Below the pieces are notes generated by a model that was not told where the DNA came from, ran no database searches, and saw nothing but the letters and a program-made list of their open reading frames with translations. A DNA stretch of 64,000 nt from Galeopsis tetrahit (lineage: Eukaryota > Streptophyta > Magnoliopsida > Lamiales > Lamiaceae), in contig OY776129.1 in the NCBI GenBank assembly GCA_963675135.1, forward strand, positions 70,649,348-70,713,347, read 5' to 3'. Positions within the stretch are counted from its first letter, which is position 1; the number at the start of each line of letters is the position of its first letter. The position numbers and the translations under genes were made by a program. Below are positions 35,268 to 46,489 of the stretch, piece after piece.

Positions 35268-38200
35268 ATGATGGGAGATGAGAAATCTCTCGGCGTAATG
35301 GGAAACACCAGCAGAGATAGAGATCGCGAGCTTCTAATTCCGGTCGCTGATTCCGTTGACCACTGCCGCGATGCCGCCGCCGCCTCCCCTTCCTCCTCTC
35401 ACCATCATTCTGGCCGAGAGGTATTATTAACTCTACCTAAATTTTGGTCTATGTTTATTGTTACTGATTGTTTCCTTTTGTTTTCCGTTTAGGGTTTTAG
35501 GTTCAGTAAAGTAGATGAGCTTGTTGTTGTTTTCTTTCTTTAATTACGGTGATGAAATTTGAATTATGTTTAGTTAGCATTTAAGATGTCTTCCGGTGGC
35601 TAGTAATTTTTCGATATCCTCTCACTTGAATTATGTGATGATTTTGATTATAAATTACTCGTAGGAATTTGATCAAACTGGAGTATTATTTTAATGGAAT
35701 TATCACTAAATTGCTACTAGACCCTAAATTCTATATTGTAAATGCTGATTTTACTCGGACTTGTGGAATAATTAATTCTAATACGGAGTATGAAGTTATC
35801 GACTTACTTTAGGATGAGAAACAGTACTTATTGCTGCCGTTTTGTGACTTTCTCATTTCATATTGTTTCATACCTCAGTGATCTATATGTAGAGTGCTGA
35901 CGCACCGCACTTCGATTAGCATATCCTGTAGTTTAAGTATATACTTATTTATAGTTTTCTTGTTCTTGGTATGCATCATCTAATTCATCTGAACATATTT
36001 TTCCCACTGTGGATAAGGACCGGGTTTTTACTTTTTGATTTTATAAAATATTTCTGTTCAGTATCAGAAAATAAAGTATGTTTCTTCATCTTGGTAATCA
36101 TGCAGACGTTTTACAAGGTTGTGAGGAGCTGGGCTTCGAATAAGTTCATGACTGGATGGTGAGCACATCTACATGCTTTGTGATCCTTGAAATTCTAAGC
36201 ATAAACTGTAAAAAAACTGCATGTAGAGCCTTTTAAACTTCAATTTAACTGTCATAAGTGATATGTCTAATGCTCCTTGACCTTTGGTGGGTTTAAAACT
36301 GCATTTGGTGAATCTTTTACCCCTTTAGGCTTGCAATCCCCATCACATAGAAATGCAATATATATGTATGTATATATTGTTTATCATCAAATATAAAACT
36401 TCTTATCTCGATTCTTAATTCCCTTGTATATATTTTTAGTAAGGATGAGCACATTTGTTGGTTTTGAACTACTGTGTTATTAAGCTGAGTGAGTGATTAG
36501 GTGGACAAGACAGACCAGATATTTCAGCTCCTAAGAAGACATCAAATGAGATAGATTATAGTAGAGTTTTATCTAGTCAAGTTTACTTCTTAGATGTATT
36601 CTTCTTTATATAGATTTAGTGTAATATATCACAAAATATGCATGTTTGAAGAAAAAGTTACATTGTGGTTTTGAGGAGAGGTTTGAGAGACCTCTTTCTT
36701 TATCTGGGTAAGTTCTGTTGTGAGTAATTTATTCTGTTCCCCAACTACAATATAAGGGTCTGCCAGAGTTTTTGAGTTTATATTAGACATTTTATGCTTC
36801 TTTTTTCCATGGTAATTGATAGGGAGAGATAAGCGATTGTTAAAATTGCAGATCTTCCTGTATATTTTTTCATAGGATGCCCTGTTATCCTTAGCACGAT
36901 ATCAATAGTCTCTTCTATCCCTTGATGCCCTTCCTTTCCATTTCATCCTGATGCATTATTGTAGCATGCTCTGTTATCCTTGGTATGATGCTTAGAGTCT
37001 GTCATGTATCTTGATGTCCTTTCTGTATTAAGCTTCAACAATCAAAATTTCTGCACAAATTATGGAATCACTGACATTTTCGTCCTATTCTTTGAGCTAT
37101 ACCACTTCTTCAATAATACAAGGGGAAGAAGACTCTAAAGCTGCTCACCATCATAATTACGCATCATACCCATTTTCCAATTCAAAACATTCTGCATATG
37201 CTAATTTCTCCCTAATATAGTATTTCCAAGGAGTTCTATGAGCTGTATATGCGATCAACTGCACATCAATTATATTACATAGTTGGCTGGATCTCATGGC
37301 TTAGTTAAGTAATATTTTCTATGAATGAAAGTGTTTGTTACTTAGTCTGAGTATTGCAAGTAAACTATTTGTATTTATGCACTTAGAGAACAGAATCTTG
37401 TATTCACAAAAATAAGGATATTGCTGCACATTATTTCTCATTTTTTATGTCACTTGGTCTATCCTTTTGCAGTGTCATCCTTTTTCCAATAGCTATTACT
37501 TTCTATATAACATGGTGGTTCATTCATTTTGTGGACGGCTTCTTCTCTCCTATTTATGCTCATCTTGGAATTGAAGTATTTGGTAAGCATCTTGTCCTTT
37601 GGCTTAATGTTCAAAAGGAGCACGGAACCTTTGATTATTTTCATGTCTTATAAATTGAGGTACTCATTATAATCTGTTAAGAAACTGTGAAAATCAATAG
37701 CATTGTTTGAAGAGAACAATGTATTCTTTCTAAACTATCGAAAAAAAGTATTAATAACTTTACAACTGGACATTCAAATTTTCTTGCAGCCTTCTAAAAC
37801 TATTCTACATTGTTAATTTCATAGAAGCATCTATCACTATTCGGCCCTTATTAGTATTAAACTAAATGTTCATCTTACATATCGTTGCTGCTGCTAAGTG
37901 CTAACAACAACTTTTTCCATGATTTAGGTTTAGGATTTGTCACATCCATTACTTTCATTTTCTTGGTTGGAGTATTTATGTCATCATGGTTGGGGGCTTC
38001 TGTTTTGAATCTTGGAGAGTGGTTTATAAAGCGTATGCCATTTGTTCGTCACATTTACAATGCCTCAAAGCAAATTAGTGCTGCCATATCTCCTGGTGCG
38101 CTCGGTTTTTTCCATTAATAGTTCATGAAGAGAGTTTTTGTTATGAATATATGGTCAATTCTTTAGCATTATTGTTGCAGATCAGAATTCACAGGCGTTC

Positions 38201-40193
38201 AAGGAAGTGGCAATTATAAGGCATCCACGTATTGGTGAATATGCATTTGGGTTCATCACTTCATCTGTATCCCTCCAGGTATACATTTATGTCTTTAAAC
38301 CTACTCTGGTAGTCTGTTATTCATTTTTATTCTTTTATGCATTAGATTGTTCTAGTCTATTGAAGTTTACTCTCTTGTTGCATAATACTACATTTTGGTA
38401 ATGAATGGAGAAAAGAGATGTACACAGAATAGTTGCTGGACCTTGCACATAGGCAGACACATTACATGGAGTCTTTGTCTTGTTAAATTATGACAGATTA
38501 TGTATTCAATCAGTCAATCTAGTTTATATGTATCTTTTACTCAATTGAATTAGTGCATTTAAAATCATTTTTACTATGAAGTTCGTCATTTATTGGTTTG
38601 ATCACTAACAATTATAACTAGAATTGCCATGCTTTATCTGAAAATGACTCTCTTTGTGGCATCTCATTGACCGATTGACGTAACACAAGTCACAAAAGAA
38701 CAATATGTTAAATATGTGTATTAACATTGCATGAAATGTTATAGCAAGTCTGATACTTTGATTGATGTACTTCATATATTTTCTTTTACTGAGACTATTT
38801 ATATTTGATCTGTTTCGTCCCAGACTTATTCAGGAGAGGAAGAGCTATGCTGTGTGTATGTCCCAACAAACCATCTATACATTGGTGATATATTCCTGGT
38901 AAATGCCAAGGATGTTCTTAGACCAAACTTGTCTGTTCGTGAAGGAATTGGTAAGATGACTTTCTATTTTTTTCTTGTGTAGGTCTTAGTTGGACTTTCT
39001 TTGAATTTCAATTTTGGCCAATAGAAAGCATGTAGGATCTTTGAACTTTATTTGCCAAACTTGTCTATTCCTTGTGGTAATAACTAATAAGGAATGCTCA
39101 TAGTGTAATATTTTCTGTTCCTTTTTGCTCATTGTCATGACTGGATGGAGACGGAGTAGACAAGACATGACAATGAAGTTGCTACATAGCAGAGGTGGTG
39201 GGTTTTTTTTTTGGGGTGGGCTTTGGATCCCAAAAGAACGACCTTTTATTTAATATATAATTAAATAACTTCAAAGTGGAAGCAAATGGAATTTAAAGCT
39301 TTGTAGTCTATTCCAAAACCATGTGTATATTCAATAATTATTAGATATACACCCCCCAGTTGGAAAAATAAAGTTTTTGAGCTCAATGGGCTCTCTCTCA
39401 AAAGAACCACTTTTACTATTCCAGCCCTTGGCTAGTTCTTTTTTGTTCTTTGTTCTTTGTTCTTTATTCTTGAATTCTTTTTACAACACACTGAAGAAAA
39501 TATTTAAAATGTGGCTTGAAGTAGGATTGAAGAAAAAAATTAATTGAGTATAGACTTCGAGACTTGGATATTATAAATGGGAGACTTGGATATTATAAAT
39601 GGAAGCTTGGGTTATTTTATAAAATTTGCCCCCTTAAAGTCCAAACTAGTAATAAAATTAACTGGGTGTTAAAATCGGAGAGGACAAGCCCAGGGATGGG
39701 TTGAAGAACATCTTTCAGCTGCTGAAGGTTCAGTGATTAAGATCAAGGATGATGGGGATAACTAAATGCAACAATTCCCTTTTTTCTTTTTAAATTTTTT
39801 TGCTCCTGCAAACCTGCCAAAAGTGTCACGTGATTTTCCCATAGTATAAGCTAGTCATGTTGTTTGTGCACATGAAAAATGGGATTGGAGGCAATCATTT
39901 AAGTAGCAATTTGACCATAAAATTGAATTTTGGGTATGGTTCCAGGCAGTACACAAGATACTATCTGTGGTTCACAACTTTGTTTTTGTCAAATGCTGAT
40001 GTGTGATGGACGCTTTTGTTTTTTCGTTTTTCCGGATATAGTCCACTCCAATGTAGTGTTGCAACAATTAAGTTTATTATGCTTGATGTATGCAGAAATT
40101 GTTGTGTCTGGAGGCATGTCAATGCCCCAAATACTATCTACGTTGGATTCAACGACCTCTCAGATTAATAGAATCAGACCTGACAGACCGTAG
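35268..40193 (+). CDS. COV1-like membrane protein (LIKE-COV, DUF502)
   Basis: Seven exons: 35268-35420, 36106-36158, 37473-37582, 37928-38095, 38181-38278, 38824-38950, 40096-40193. Together they encode 268 residues, the length of Arabidopsis COV1. Two hydrophobic segments are clear: CVILFPIAITFYITWWFIHF and GLGFVTSITFIFLVGVFMSS. Conserved blocks include FVDGFFSPIYAHLGIEVFG, RHIYNASKQISAAISPDQNS, FKEVAIIRHPRIGEYAFGFI, VYVPTNHLYIGDIFLVN and EIVVSGGMSMP. COV1/LCV proteins are Golgi/TGN membrane proteins needed for vascular patterning, vacuolar protein sorting and myrosin-cell development in Arabidopsis. The start is MMGDEKS; the second Met could also be used. Whether it is COV1 itself or LCV1/2/3 is not decided. 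Confidence 0.93.
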
Positions 40194-40842
40194 AAGCTGA
40201 GCAGTTTCTCTCTCTCTCCAAGTAGATGTGGCCGTATCATTCATTTCCAGAGTTTACCCTGTGGCAAGGCATGGCATTTTCCCATTTTTCACTGATGGGA
40301 ATTGGATTTGGATCAATTTTACTTTGTATTGTTAGAAATTCAATCAAATGTAGCGCGGCTTAGGTTCTCTTACAAAACAAGTATTATATGAGTTTTCAAG
40401 TTGGTGTATTCGGCTCTTCTTTCCCTCATCCTTAAGTTTCAGTTTAATTTATATTTGAGCAATTACTTGTGAAATATTTTATATATAAAATATGTTGAAT
40501 TAAAATAGTTTTTAAAGTATCGCCGAGCTTTGACTAACTTCATTGGTGCCCTTTAACTTCATTGGTGCCCTTCACCAAAATGTCACAGCAAAAGGACAAA
40601 TTTTTTAATATTAAAATAATATCAAGCCTTCCACAATGTCGTGACATTGGTTGAACGAGCAACCTAAGGTCACCAATTTAATATTATAGATTTATATGAC
40701 AAGTGTTATAATTATATTGGTTGTTTGTAATTTTTTGTGTGATATAATTAGATTTGTAGATATTGAAGATAATATGTATTAAAAAAAAAAATATATATAT
40801 ATATCAAAATTCGTAATATCAAAATTAGTAAATTTTTTTCTC
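40194..40842. other. Intergenic DNA
   Basis: 3' flank of the COV1-like gene. AACTTCATTGGTGCCCTT occurs twice in tandem (about 40538-40573). No gene. Confidence 0.4.
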
Positions 40843-41180
40843 TATAAATAGAGTCCAATATGGAGCTATTTTGAAACACAAACTAAAATTCTCTCTTTTA
40901 TCATCTAAAATTTCTAGCTATTATGGATCCAAATTATCCCAAAATTTTTTCAAACTCTCAATATTATCCAAATTTTGGATCTTATTTTAATCCTTCTCTT
41001 TTAAATTATGAGGAATTTTCAAACGCACAACACTCTCAATTTTCTCTGGATCTTAATCAAGATCCTATTTCATGCATCCATTCATTTGTAGCTTATTTAT
41101 TATTGCTTTTCAATTTCGTATTTTTAAATTTTGTAATTTTAATTTTGTTATTGAGTTCATTATTAATTTTAAGTGTGTGA
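40843..41180 (+). pseudogene. Truncated transposon-derived ORF with its own TATA box
   Basis: TATAAATA at 40843-40850 lies about 75 bases before an ATG at 40923. The predicted peptide starts MDPNYPKIFSNSQYYPNFGS, an N-terminus reminiscent of the Asn/Pro/Tyr-rich starts of plant Harbinger-associated Myb-like or NAM-associated proteins. After about 50 residues it changes to low-complexity hydrophobic sequence encoded by AT-rich DNA and stops. The body of any such gene is missing. Low confidence in family. Confidence 0.3.
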
Positions 41181-43060
41181 TAAAAAAATTCATATTATAA
41201 TTACAAATTTAGAATATCAAGTAATTTTTATATACCAATTTACACATTAAAATATAGTAAAAATTAATAATATAATATGCATTTAAAAAATTATTACTAT
41301 TATTTTTGAGTTGGATTTGGTTAGTGTCACTATAAAGTATGATAAGATTAAATTTGAGTTGAATTGTAAATGATATATGTGGATGAAAGAGGAATTAATA
41401 TAATATTGAAGGGTTGGGAGGATGGTCTCAGATCAGGGTTGCCAAAAAAATTGTGGGTCTATAGCTAAAAAAATAATGTCAAGATAATAAGTAATAACAT
41501 ACTTTGGGAGTATTATATGTGTTTAAAAGGGTTTATCATTGCACCAACTAATTTTATAGTTTTATTTTTATAATTTAAATAATATTTTATTTTTATCCAT
41601 AATTTATTTAAATGTAATAAAGCATTTTTTGTAAAATTATAAAAGTGATTTGTTTGACATATACTACAACATATAATTTTTTTATTAGAAGTGTTTAATT
41701 TTAAAATGTTATTCACTTTTAATTTTACTATAAAAATAAATTTGAATCTCTATGAATCAATCATAATTGTTGGTAAACACGCCCTTGGCAAGGACAATAA
41801 TACTTAGTTTTTTTTTTTTTTTGCGAATTCATTCAAAAAAATCGAGTTTTGAGAGTGGAAAAATTTGTTCCAACTAAGTTTGATTTGAGTTTGGCTTGCG
41901 ATTATTTCTATATTTATCTTTAGATGGTTTCAAAGTGAGACGTAAAGAAAAGCAACTTTAATTTTAAGTATACCATCAGACCAATTTTTAGAAATATTAA
42001 TGTAATACTCATATTTAATATAAGTATACATATTTATTTATGATTATATTTAAAATTTAATGTCTATTTTCTTTTGGACAACCAACTTATTTATTCATTA
42101 CATAAACAAACATTTGGAAGGAGTCCTATTACAAAGTTTCCCAACAATAAGAGCTCCTCTGGCGTGTACATATATATTGGCACCTCATTCTACAAGTTTT
42201 TTTTTTTTTTTTAAGCTACTAAGCATTCTCTTGTACACTGTAATATAATCACCAAATGATAGATGCATCGGTAGAAGTTGTAAGAATTTCATCCGTAGCA
42301 TTGTCCTTTCTAAGTATGTTACTGTATTTGAAATTTTGTATTAAGAAAAATATTGGTCATTGAAGCTTATCTCTTTTCGAATTTGATCACCTATATTTAG
42401 TCAATATTAAAATTGGTTAACGGGAGACAACGGATTTTGATCGCAAAATTCATCTAGATTTATAAGCATTCCCCAAAATTCATTACTGATTTTCCCTTTC
42501 TCCAAAATATGTAATTCATGTTTCTATATATCCTATTAAAGTTTACAAACATAAATTTACTACTTTGATAAATCTGAATAAAACGTTCAAAAAAAAAAAA
42601 AAGTTTATGAAATATTCTTAATTTGAATTGATAATTTTAGATAATTTTTTACAATTAATTTTCACCACAAATATTAATATATGAGTGTAGAATATCAGTG
42701 TATATTAACTAACAATGATCATAATCGAATAGTTATAAATAGAAAAATTAATATAAATAAATAACTACTTTGAAATATAAAAACTAGAGGATTGTTGTTT
42801 CTTTTGTAAATTTTTTATTGGTTAGCACACACTTAATATGGGGGCGAAAAATGATATTTTTCCTTTTATAGTATATGTTAAAAATAATAAAGTAACAAAA
42901 AAAAGAATACTAACATATAAACAATATCAACATATATTAAAAAAAAAGAAAGAAAAGAAAAGACCATTTTTTTAACGTAACCGTAAAAAAATAGAAAAAA
43001 AAGAAAAGAAATTAAATAAAATCAGTGGTATTTATGACCTAATTTCCCTAAAAGAAATGG
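41181..43060. other. AT-rich intergenic DNA
   Basis: No gene. Poly-T and A/G-rich tracts (42890-43020) precede the snoRNA promoter. Confidence 0.45.
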
Positions 43061-43069
43061 TAAAACCCG

Positions 43070-43127
43070 AAACCCTAGCTCTTCAACTCAGCGCCTCCTC
43101 TCTTTTCGTCTCTTTTATCTATAAATA
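43070..43127 (+). promoter_or_regulatory. Telo-box plus TATA promoter of the snoRNA cluster
   Basis: AAACCCTA (telo-box) at 43070-43077 is followed 42 bases later by TATAAATA at 43120-43127. This pairing is typical of plant polycistronic snoRNA genes and ribosomal-protein genes. Transcription would start near 43150 and read through the array on the plus strand; the first snoRNA-like sequence begins at 43304. Confidence 0.65.
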
Positions 43128-43303
43128 GAACAATTTTTTCTGAATTTTACAGAATAGATCTGCCTCTTAGTTTTTATAGGTTTAGGTGTTCATCAATCAT
43201 TCCGATCTTTTTCACTCTGGCGTTGTTTACATTTTTATTCGAGGTTAGGATTTGAAAAAACCATGGTTACTCTGTTTACATTTTTATTTGAGGTTAGGAT
43301 TTG

Positions 43304-43388
43304 GAGCTGTCGATGATGATTAACGTGTTGTATACCTAAATGAATTTTCATTGATTACTAACACACTACTGCCTTCCTTCTGAGGCTC
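43304..43388 (+). ncRNA. Box C/D snoRNA, family G, copy 0
   Basis: GAGC/GCTC terminal stem, C box ATGATGA (43313-43319), D box CTGA (43380-43383). The element before the D box, CTGCCTTCCTT, is complementary to 18S rRNA AAGGAAGGCAG. By the D+5 rule it would direct 2'-O-methylation of the A in AAGG-A-AGG, which I believe corresponds to yeast A420 (snR52). The target match is from memory of the 18S sequence. Confidence 0.75.
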
Positions 43389-43615
43389 TGTTTTTACTCC
43401 AATTCACAAACTCAATCTTCAATTCTGTGTGTATGATTTTTGTTTTTTTATGAAGTGGGTCATGTGATGATTATATGCATAGTTCAAATGACAATTTTGT
43501 GATTAAACATCTTTTAGTCTTTCGCTCCTATCTGATGACTCAATTTGAAATTTACTATTTACAACAACTAAAGAGTTGTTTTTGTTTTAATTTTTAATCG
43601 GTTGAACAGTTTTCG

Positions 43616-43712
43616 GCCGATGAAGAATGAACATAAGGTCTCGTTCGTCGTAATGGTGTCTAACGATACCTTGCCGATCATTCTGGTATATCACCACCCA
43701 TAAACTGAATCC
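43616..43712 (+). ncRNA. Box C/D snoRNA, family A, copy 0 (U33/snR55-like)
   Basis: C-like box ATGAAGA (one mismatch to consensus) and D box CTGA (43705-43708). The antisense element CACCACCCATA pairs with 18S TATGGGTGGTG, predicting methylation of the U before GGGTGG (yeast U1269 type). The terminal stem is weak here, but GGAC/GTCC in the other copies. Confidence 0.65.
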
Positions 43713-43904
43713 TATTCTTTTTCAAAACAAATTTCATGGCATTTTTTTAGTTTTAAGGAGTTTATTTAATGGCCAATGATTATAAATTATCAAGACAAGC
43801 ATATGTCTGAAGTCTCTTTATGTGGACGATCTAATCTTCTCAATGAGGCCTCCATTTCAATTCATTATGTTTCGGATTTTTATTATTATTTATTGAGTGG
43901 AAAT

Positions 43905-44030
43905 TCAGGCAACCCTCTTCTCCTACAAAAACTGAGAAGGGAGGTGTTTATCTGCTCATAAACTGAAACTTTTGCTCTTCAGACTTGCTGATCTTTCCTT
44001 GAAGCTGGTCTAGTAAGCTTAAGGACATTG
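43905..44030 (+). ncRNA. H/ACA-like snoRNA, family B, copy 1a
   Basis: Two hairpins: CTTCTC/GAGAAG at the tip of the first, then CTT..GAC..GC / GC..GTC..AAG in the second, followed by ACA (44025-44027) three bases from the presumed 3' end. The hinge (ATAAAC) fits the H box imperfectly. Target uridines not identified. It recurs seven times in the array. Confidence 0.6.
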
Positions 44031-44240
44031 ATACTCTCGATTTTAATTCATTTCATTCACTTTATATAAATTGTCAAAAGAACTGTTTTTTAAGTTAGTA
44101 ATATTGATTCTGTAGCGAAACCCTTGAAGCTGGTCTAGTAAGTTGAGGGCATCGATACTCTCGATTATAATTTGTTTCATTTACTTTATATAAGCTGACA
44201 AAAGAACTGCTTTTTAAGTTAGTAATGTTGATTCTGTGCT
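44000..44240 (+). repeat. Local duplication of the family B 3' hairpin
   Basis: A segment of about 120 bases starting CTTGAAGCTGGTCTAGTAAG is repeated directly downstream, giving a second orphan 3' hairpin end (GTTGAGGGCATCGATACTCT, ACA lost). It is present in units 1-3. Confidence 0.8.
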
Positions 44241-44381
44241 TCGCTATCTGGTTGGTAGGATAATTCTCGATTCCTAGTCAACTCGTTCCCTAGAAGCAAT
44301 ATTGAGCGTGTTGCTTTGGTTTTATTACTCCAACCCTTTTATTTCATGATTTGGTTGAATAGTACTATTGCAGCTACATAT
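44236..44381 (+). ncRNA. Candidate H/ACA snoRNA, family H, copy 1
   Basis: GCTTC/GAAGC closes a first hairpin containing GTTG.TAGGA/TCCTA.TCAAC. A second, weaker hairpin ends in GCAGCTACATAT (ACA 44376-44378). There is no perfect H box. It is conserved in the diverged fourth unit with compensating changes in loops. Confidence 0.45.
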
Positions 44382-44489
44382 TAATCTTCCAATAATCATT
44401 CTTGCTTCAGCTTTTTTATCATTTCTGTTGAATTGCCAATGACGAAGAATTCCCAAGTATAGGAAGTGCCGTATGACACTTTAAATGCA

Positions 44490-44626
44490 GCTTTTATGCC
44501 GGCGGGTAGCACTCTTCTCATCCACCGTTGATTTCTTTTTCATCTTGGTGATGAAAAAGGATTAACGGTCGAGATTGTGTCCGTCGTGCAGCTGTGTGCG
44601 TGATTTGGAACGGGACTCTGAGGTTT
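44490..44626 (+). ncRNA. Unassigned structured RNA, family C, copy 1
   Basis: A lower stem TGCCGGCGG / CCGTCGTGC and a long upper stem ACCGTTGATTTCTTTTTCAT / GATGAAAAAGGATTAACGGT enclose a large internal loop. GTGATGA and a distal CTGA could also be read as C and D boxes, but no terminal stem joins them. It may be an H/ACA hairpin or a different RNA. Confidence 0.4.
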
Positions 44627-44683
44627 CAGTAATTACTTTGCTTTTTCTTTTTTTTTTTTTCTGTGAAATTTATTGCCATTAAA

Positions 44684-44826
44684 GGTCCGACGCCACGTCG
44701 CCATTAGCCAACGCCGTGAACGGCGGTGTCAGTTTTGGACCAATATCAATCCCTTTTGCATTTTGATAGGAATCTGTGGACTGGTTTTCTCATCCATCCA
44801 CTGAGCCGTTTTGTGCGATTACAGTT
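44684..44826 (+). ncRNA. H/ACA snoRNA, family D, copy 1a
   Basis: First hairpin GGTCC...GGACC with an inner GACGCC/GGTGTC stem; H box ATATCA (44743-44748); second hairpin based on TTGCA/TGCGA with a pseudouridylation-pocket-like internal loop; ACA at 44821-44823. The best H/ACA candidate in the array. Confidence 0.72.
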
Positions 44827-44872
44827 CTTTAAAATTTTCAACAGATTCTGATTTTATTTTTTTGTTTAAAGT

Positions 44873-44956
44873 GAGGTCGATGATGATTTAATTATTGTTT
44901 ATACAACTGGAATTACCGTCTGAACAATTTTGATGTTACGTATAATCTGAGTCCTC
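44873..44956 (+). ncRNA. Box C/D snoRNA, family E, copy 1a (snoR77Y-like)
   Basis: GAGG/CCTC terminal stem, C box GATGATGA (44879-44886), D' box CTGA (44920-44923), C' TGATGTT, D box CTGA (44947-44950). The D' antisense element CTGGAATTACCG is complementary to the universal 18S sequence CGGTAATTCCAG. D'+5 predicts methylation of the U in GG-U-AA, the yeast Um578 site guided by snR77; plant homologues are called snoR77Y. Confidence 0.82.
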
Positions 44957-45015
44957 ATCTTAAAATTCCTTTCCATTTTGTATAGAGTTCTTTCTTTAAG
45001 TATTGTGATGTTGGA

Positions 45016-45096
45016 TGAACAATGATGAGTTCTACAGACCTGTAATGATTGCGGATATGATCGCAGTTATTTTGAACATCTAAGGGACTGAGTTTT
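45016..45096 (+). ncRNA. Box C/D snoRNA, family F, copy 1a
   Basis: C box ATGATGA (45022-45028) and D box CTGA (45088-45091), with a short AAC/GTT stem. The D antisense element GAACATCTAAGGG matches 18S CCCTTAGATGTTC, and ACAGACCTGT matches the nearby 18S ACAGGTCTGT. The D+5 target is the first U after CCC. A U61-type assignment is possible but unverified. Confidence 0.75.
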
Positions 45097-45394
45097 TTTC
45101 ATCATCAAATACTTTTATTTGTATATGGTGTGTTTAAACTTCTATGCTTATGTATTTTGTTCACGTGATTTTCCTTTTATCTGCGTTTAGTCACATTTAT
45201 GCATAGCGAGCTGTTATTGGATCGAATTGGTTGTGTTAGTTTTTCACTTACAACTAATTATTGAATCAAATTGTATTTTAGTTCAAAACCTTGTGTACTT
45301 TGGTATACACGAGATCACAGTTATTTTCCTATTATTTGTCGTTTGGATTAATATGCATATAATTTCGATATGTTGTACACGTAAAAGAAAATGT

Positions 45395-45490
45395 AAAGCT
45401 GCCGATGATGATGAATGTGTTGTATATATACTCATATGAAATTTCATTGATTATTTAAACCACTACTGCCTTCCTTCTGAGGTCTGCTTT
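45395..45490 (+). ncRNA. Box C/D snoRNA, family G, copy 1
   Basis: AAAGC/GCTTT terminal stem, GATGATGA C box, CTGA D box at 45477-45480, and the same CTGCCTTCCTT element as copy 0. Confidence 0.75.
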
Positions 45491-45599
45491 GACTTAGATT
45501 TACAGTCTGTAACTTAATTTTAGTTTCTCATAGATTGTTCATTTCTGTGTGCTTGCATCTTTCTGTGTAATTTCTCTTGTTTTCATTTGTACAATTTTT

Positions 45600-45697
45600 G
45601 GACAATGAAGAACGAACTTAAGGTCTCGTTCGTCGTAATGGTGTCTTGCGATACCTTGCCGACCATTCTGGTATATCACCACCCATAAACTGAGTCC
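45600..45697 (+). ncRNA. Box C/D snoRNA, family A, copy 1
   Basis: GGAC/GTCC terminal stem, C-like ATGAAGA, D box CTGA (45690-45693), and CACCACCCATA antisense to 18S. Confidence 0.68.
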
Positions 45698-45880
45698 TAT
45701 ATTATGGAAATTCCTTTTCTAGTTTAAAGGATATGTTTTATGACCAAGTTCTATACATAACAGTACAAGCAAAATCCTCTTTATGTGGACTAATTAATCT
45801 TCTCAATGATTCCTTTATTTCTACTCTTTTTTTGTTCATTATATTTTTGTTTCCTGCTGATTATTTATTGAGTGGATATT

Positions 45881-46006
45881 CATGCAACCCTCTTCTCTTA
45901 AAAAAGCTTGAGAAGGGAGGTGTTAATCTGTTCATAAACTGAAATTTTTGCTCTTCAGACTTGCTGATATTTACTTGAAGCTGGTCTAGTAAGCTTAAGG
46001 ACATTA
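45881..46006 (+). ncRNA. H/ACA-like snoRNA, family B, copy 1b
   Basis: Same two-hairpin layout as copy 1a with small changes; ACA at 46001-46003. Confidence 0.58.
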
Positions 46007-46077
46007 TACTTCACTTATCCACCCTTGATTTTAATACTTATTAATGGCTTTGATGAAAAGTGCTTATTACCGTTAAG

Positions 46078-46221
46078 GGTCCGACGCCACGTCGCCATTA
46101 GCTAATGCTGTGAACGGCGGTGTCAGTTTTGGACCAAAATCAAACCTTTTTGCATTTTGATAGGAATCTGTGGACTGGTTTTTCTCATCCATCCACCGAG
46201 CCGTTTTGTGCGATTACATTC
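46078..46221 (+). ncRNA. H/ACA snoRNA, family D, copy 1b
   Basis: GGTCC/GGACC hairpin, H box AAATCA, ACA at 46216-46218. Changes relative to 1a fall mainly in loops. Confidence 0.68.
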
Positions 46222-46270
46222 CCCTAATTTTTTTTTTCTAAAAAATATTGAAGAATGCTTGATTTAATGC

Positions 46271-46356
46271 GGGGTCGATGATGATTTAAATATTGTTTAT
46301 ACAACTGGAATTACCGTCTGAACATTTTTTTGATGTTATCTATAATCTGAGACCTC
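46271..46356 (+). ncRNA. Box C/D snoRNA, family E, copy 1b (snoR77Y-like)
   Basis: C, D', C' and D boxes intact (D CTGA 46347-46350) and CTGGAATTACCG kept. Confidence 0.78.
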
Positions 46357-46412
46357 TTTTTGAAATACTTTCCCATGTTTCTGAATATGTCTTTACGTTT
46401 TTTTGGTGTAGG

Positions 46413-46489
46413 TTGAACGATGATGAGTTATGCATACCTGTAATGATTGCGTATATGATTGCCTTTATTTTTAACGAATAAGCGACTAA
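46413..46489 (+). pseudogene. Decayed family F snoRNA, copy 1b
   Basis: C box ATGATGA survives but the D-proximal 18S element is gone and CTGA has become CTAA. Confidence 0.6.
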
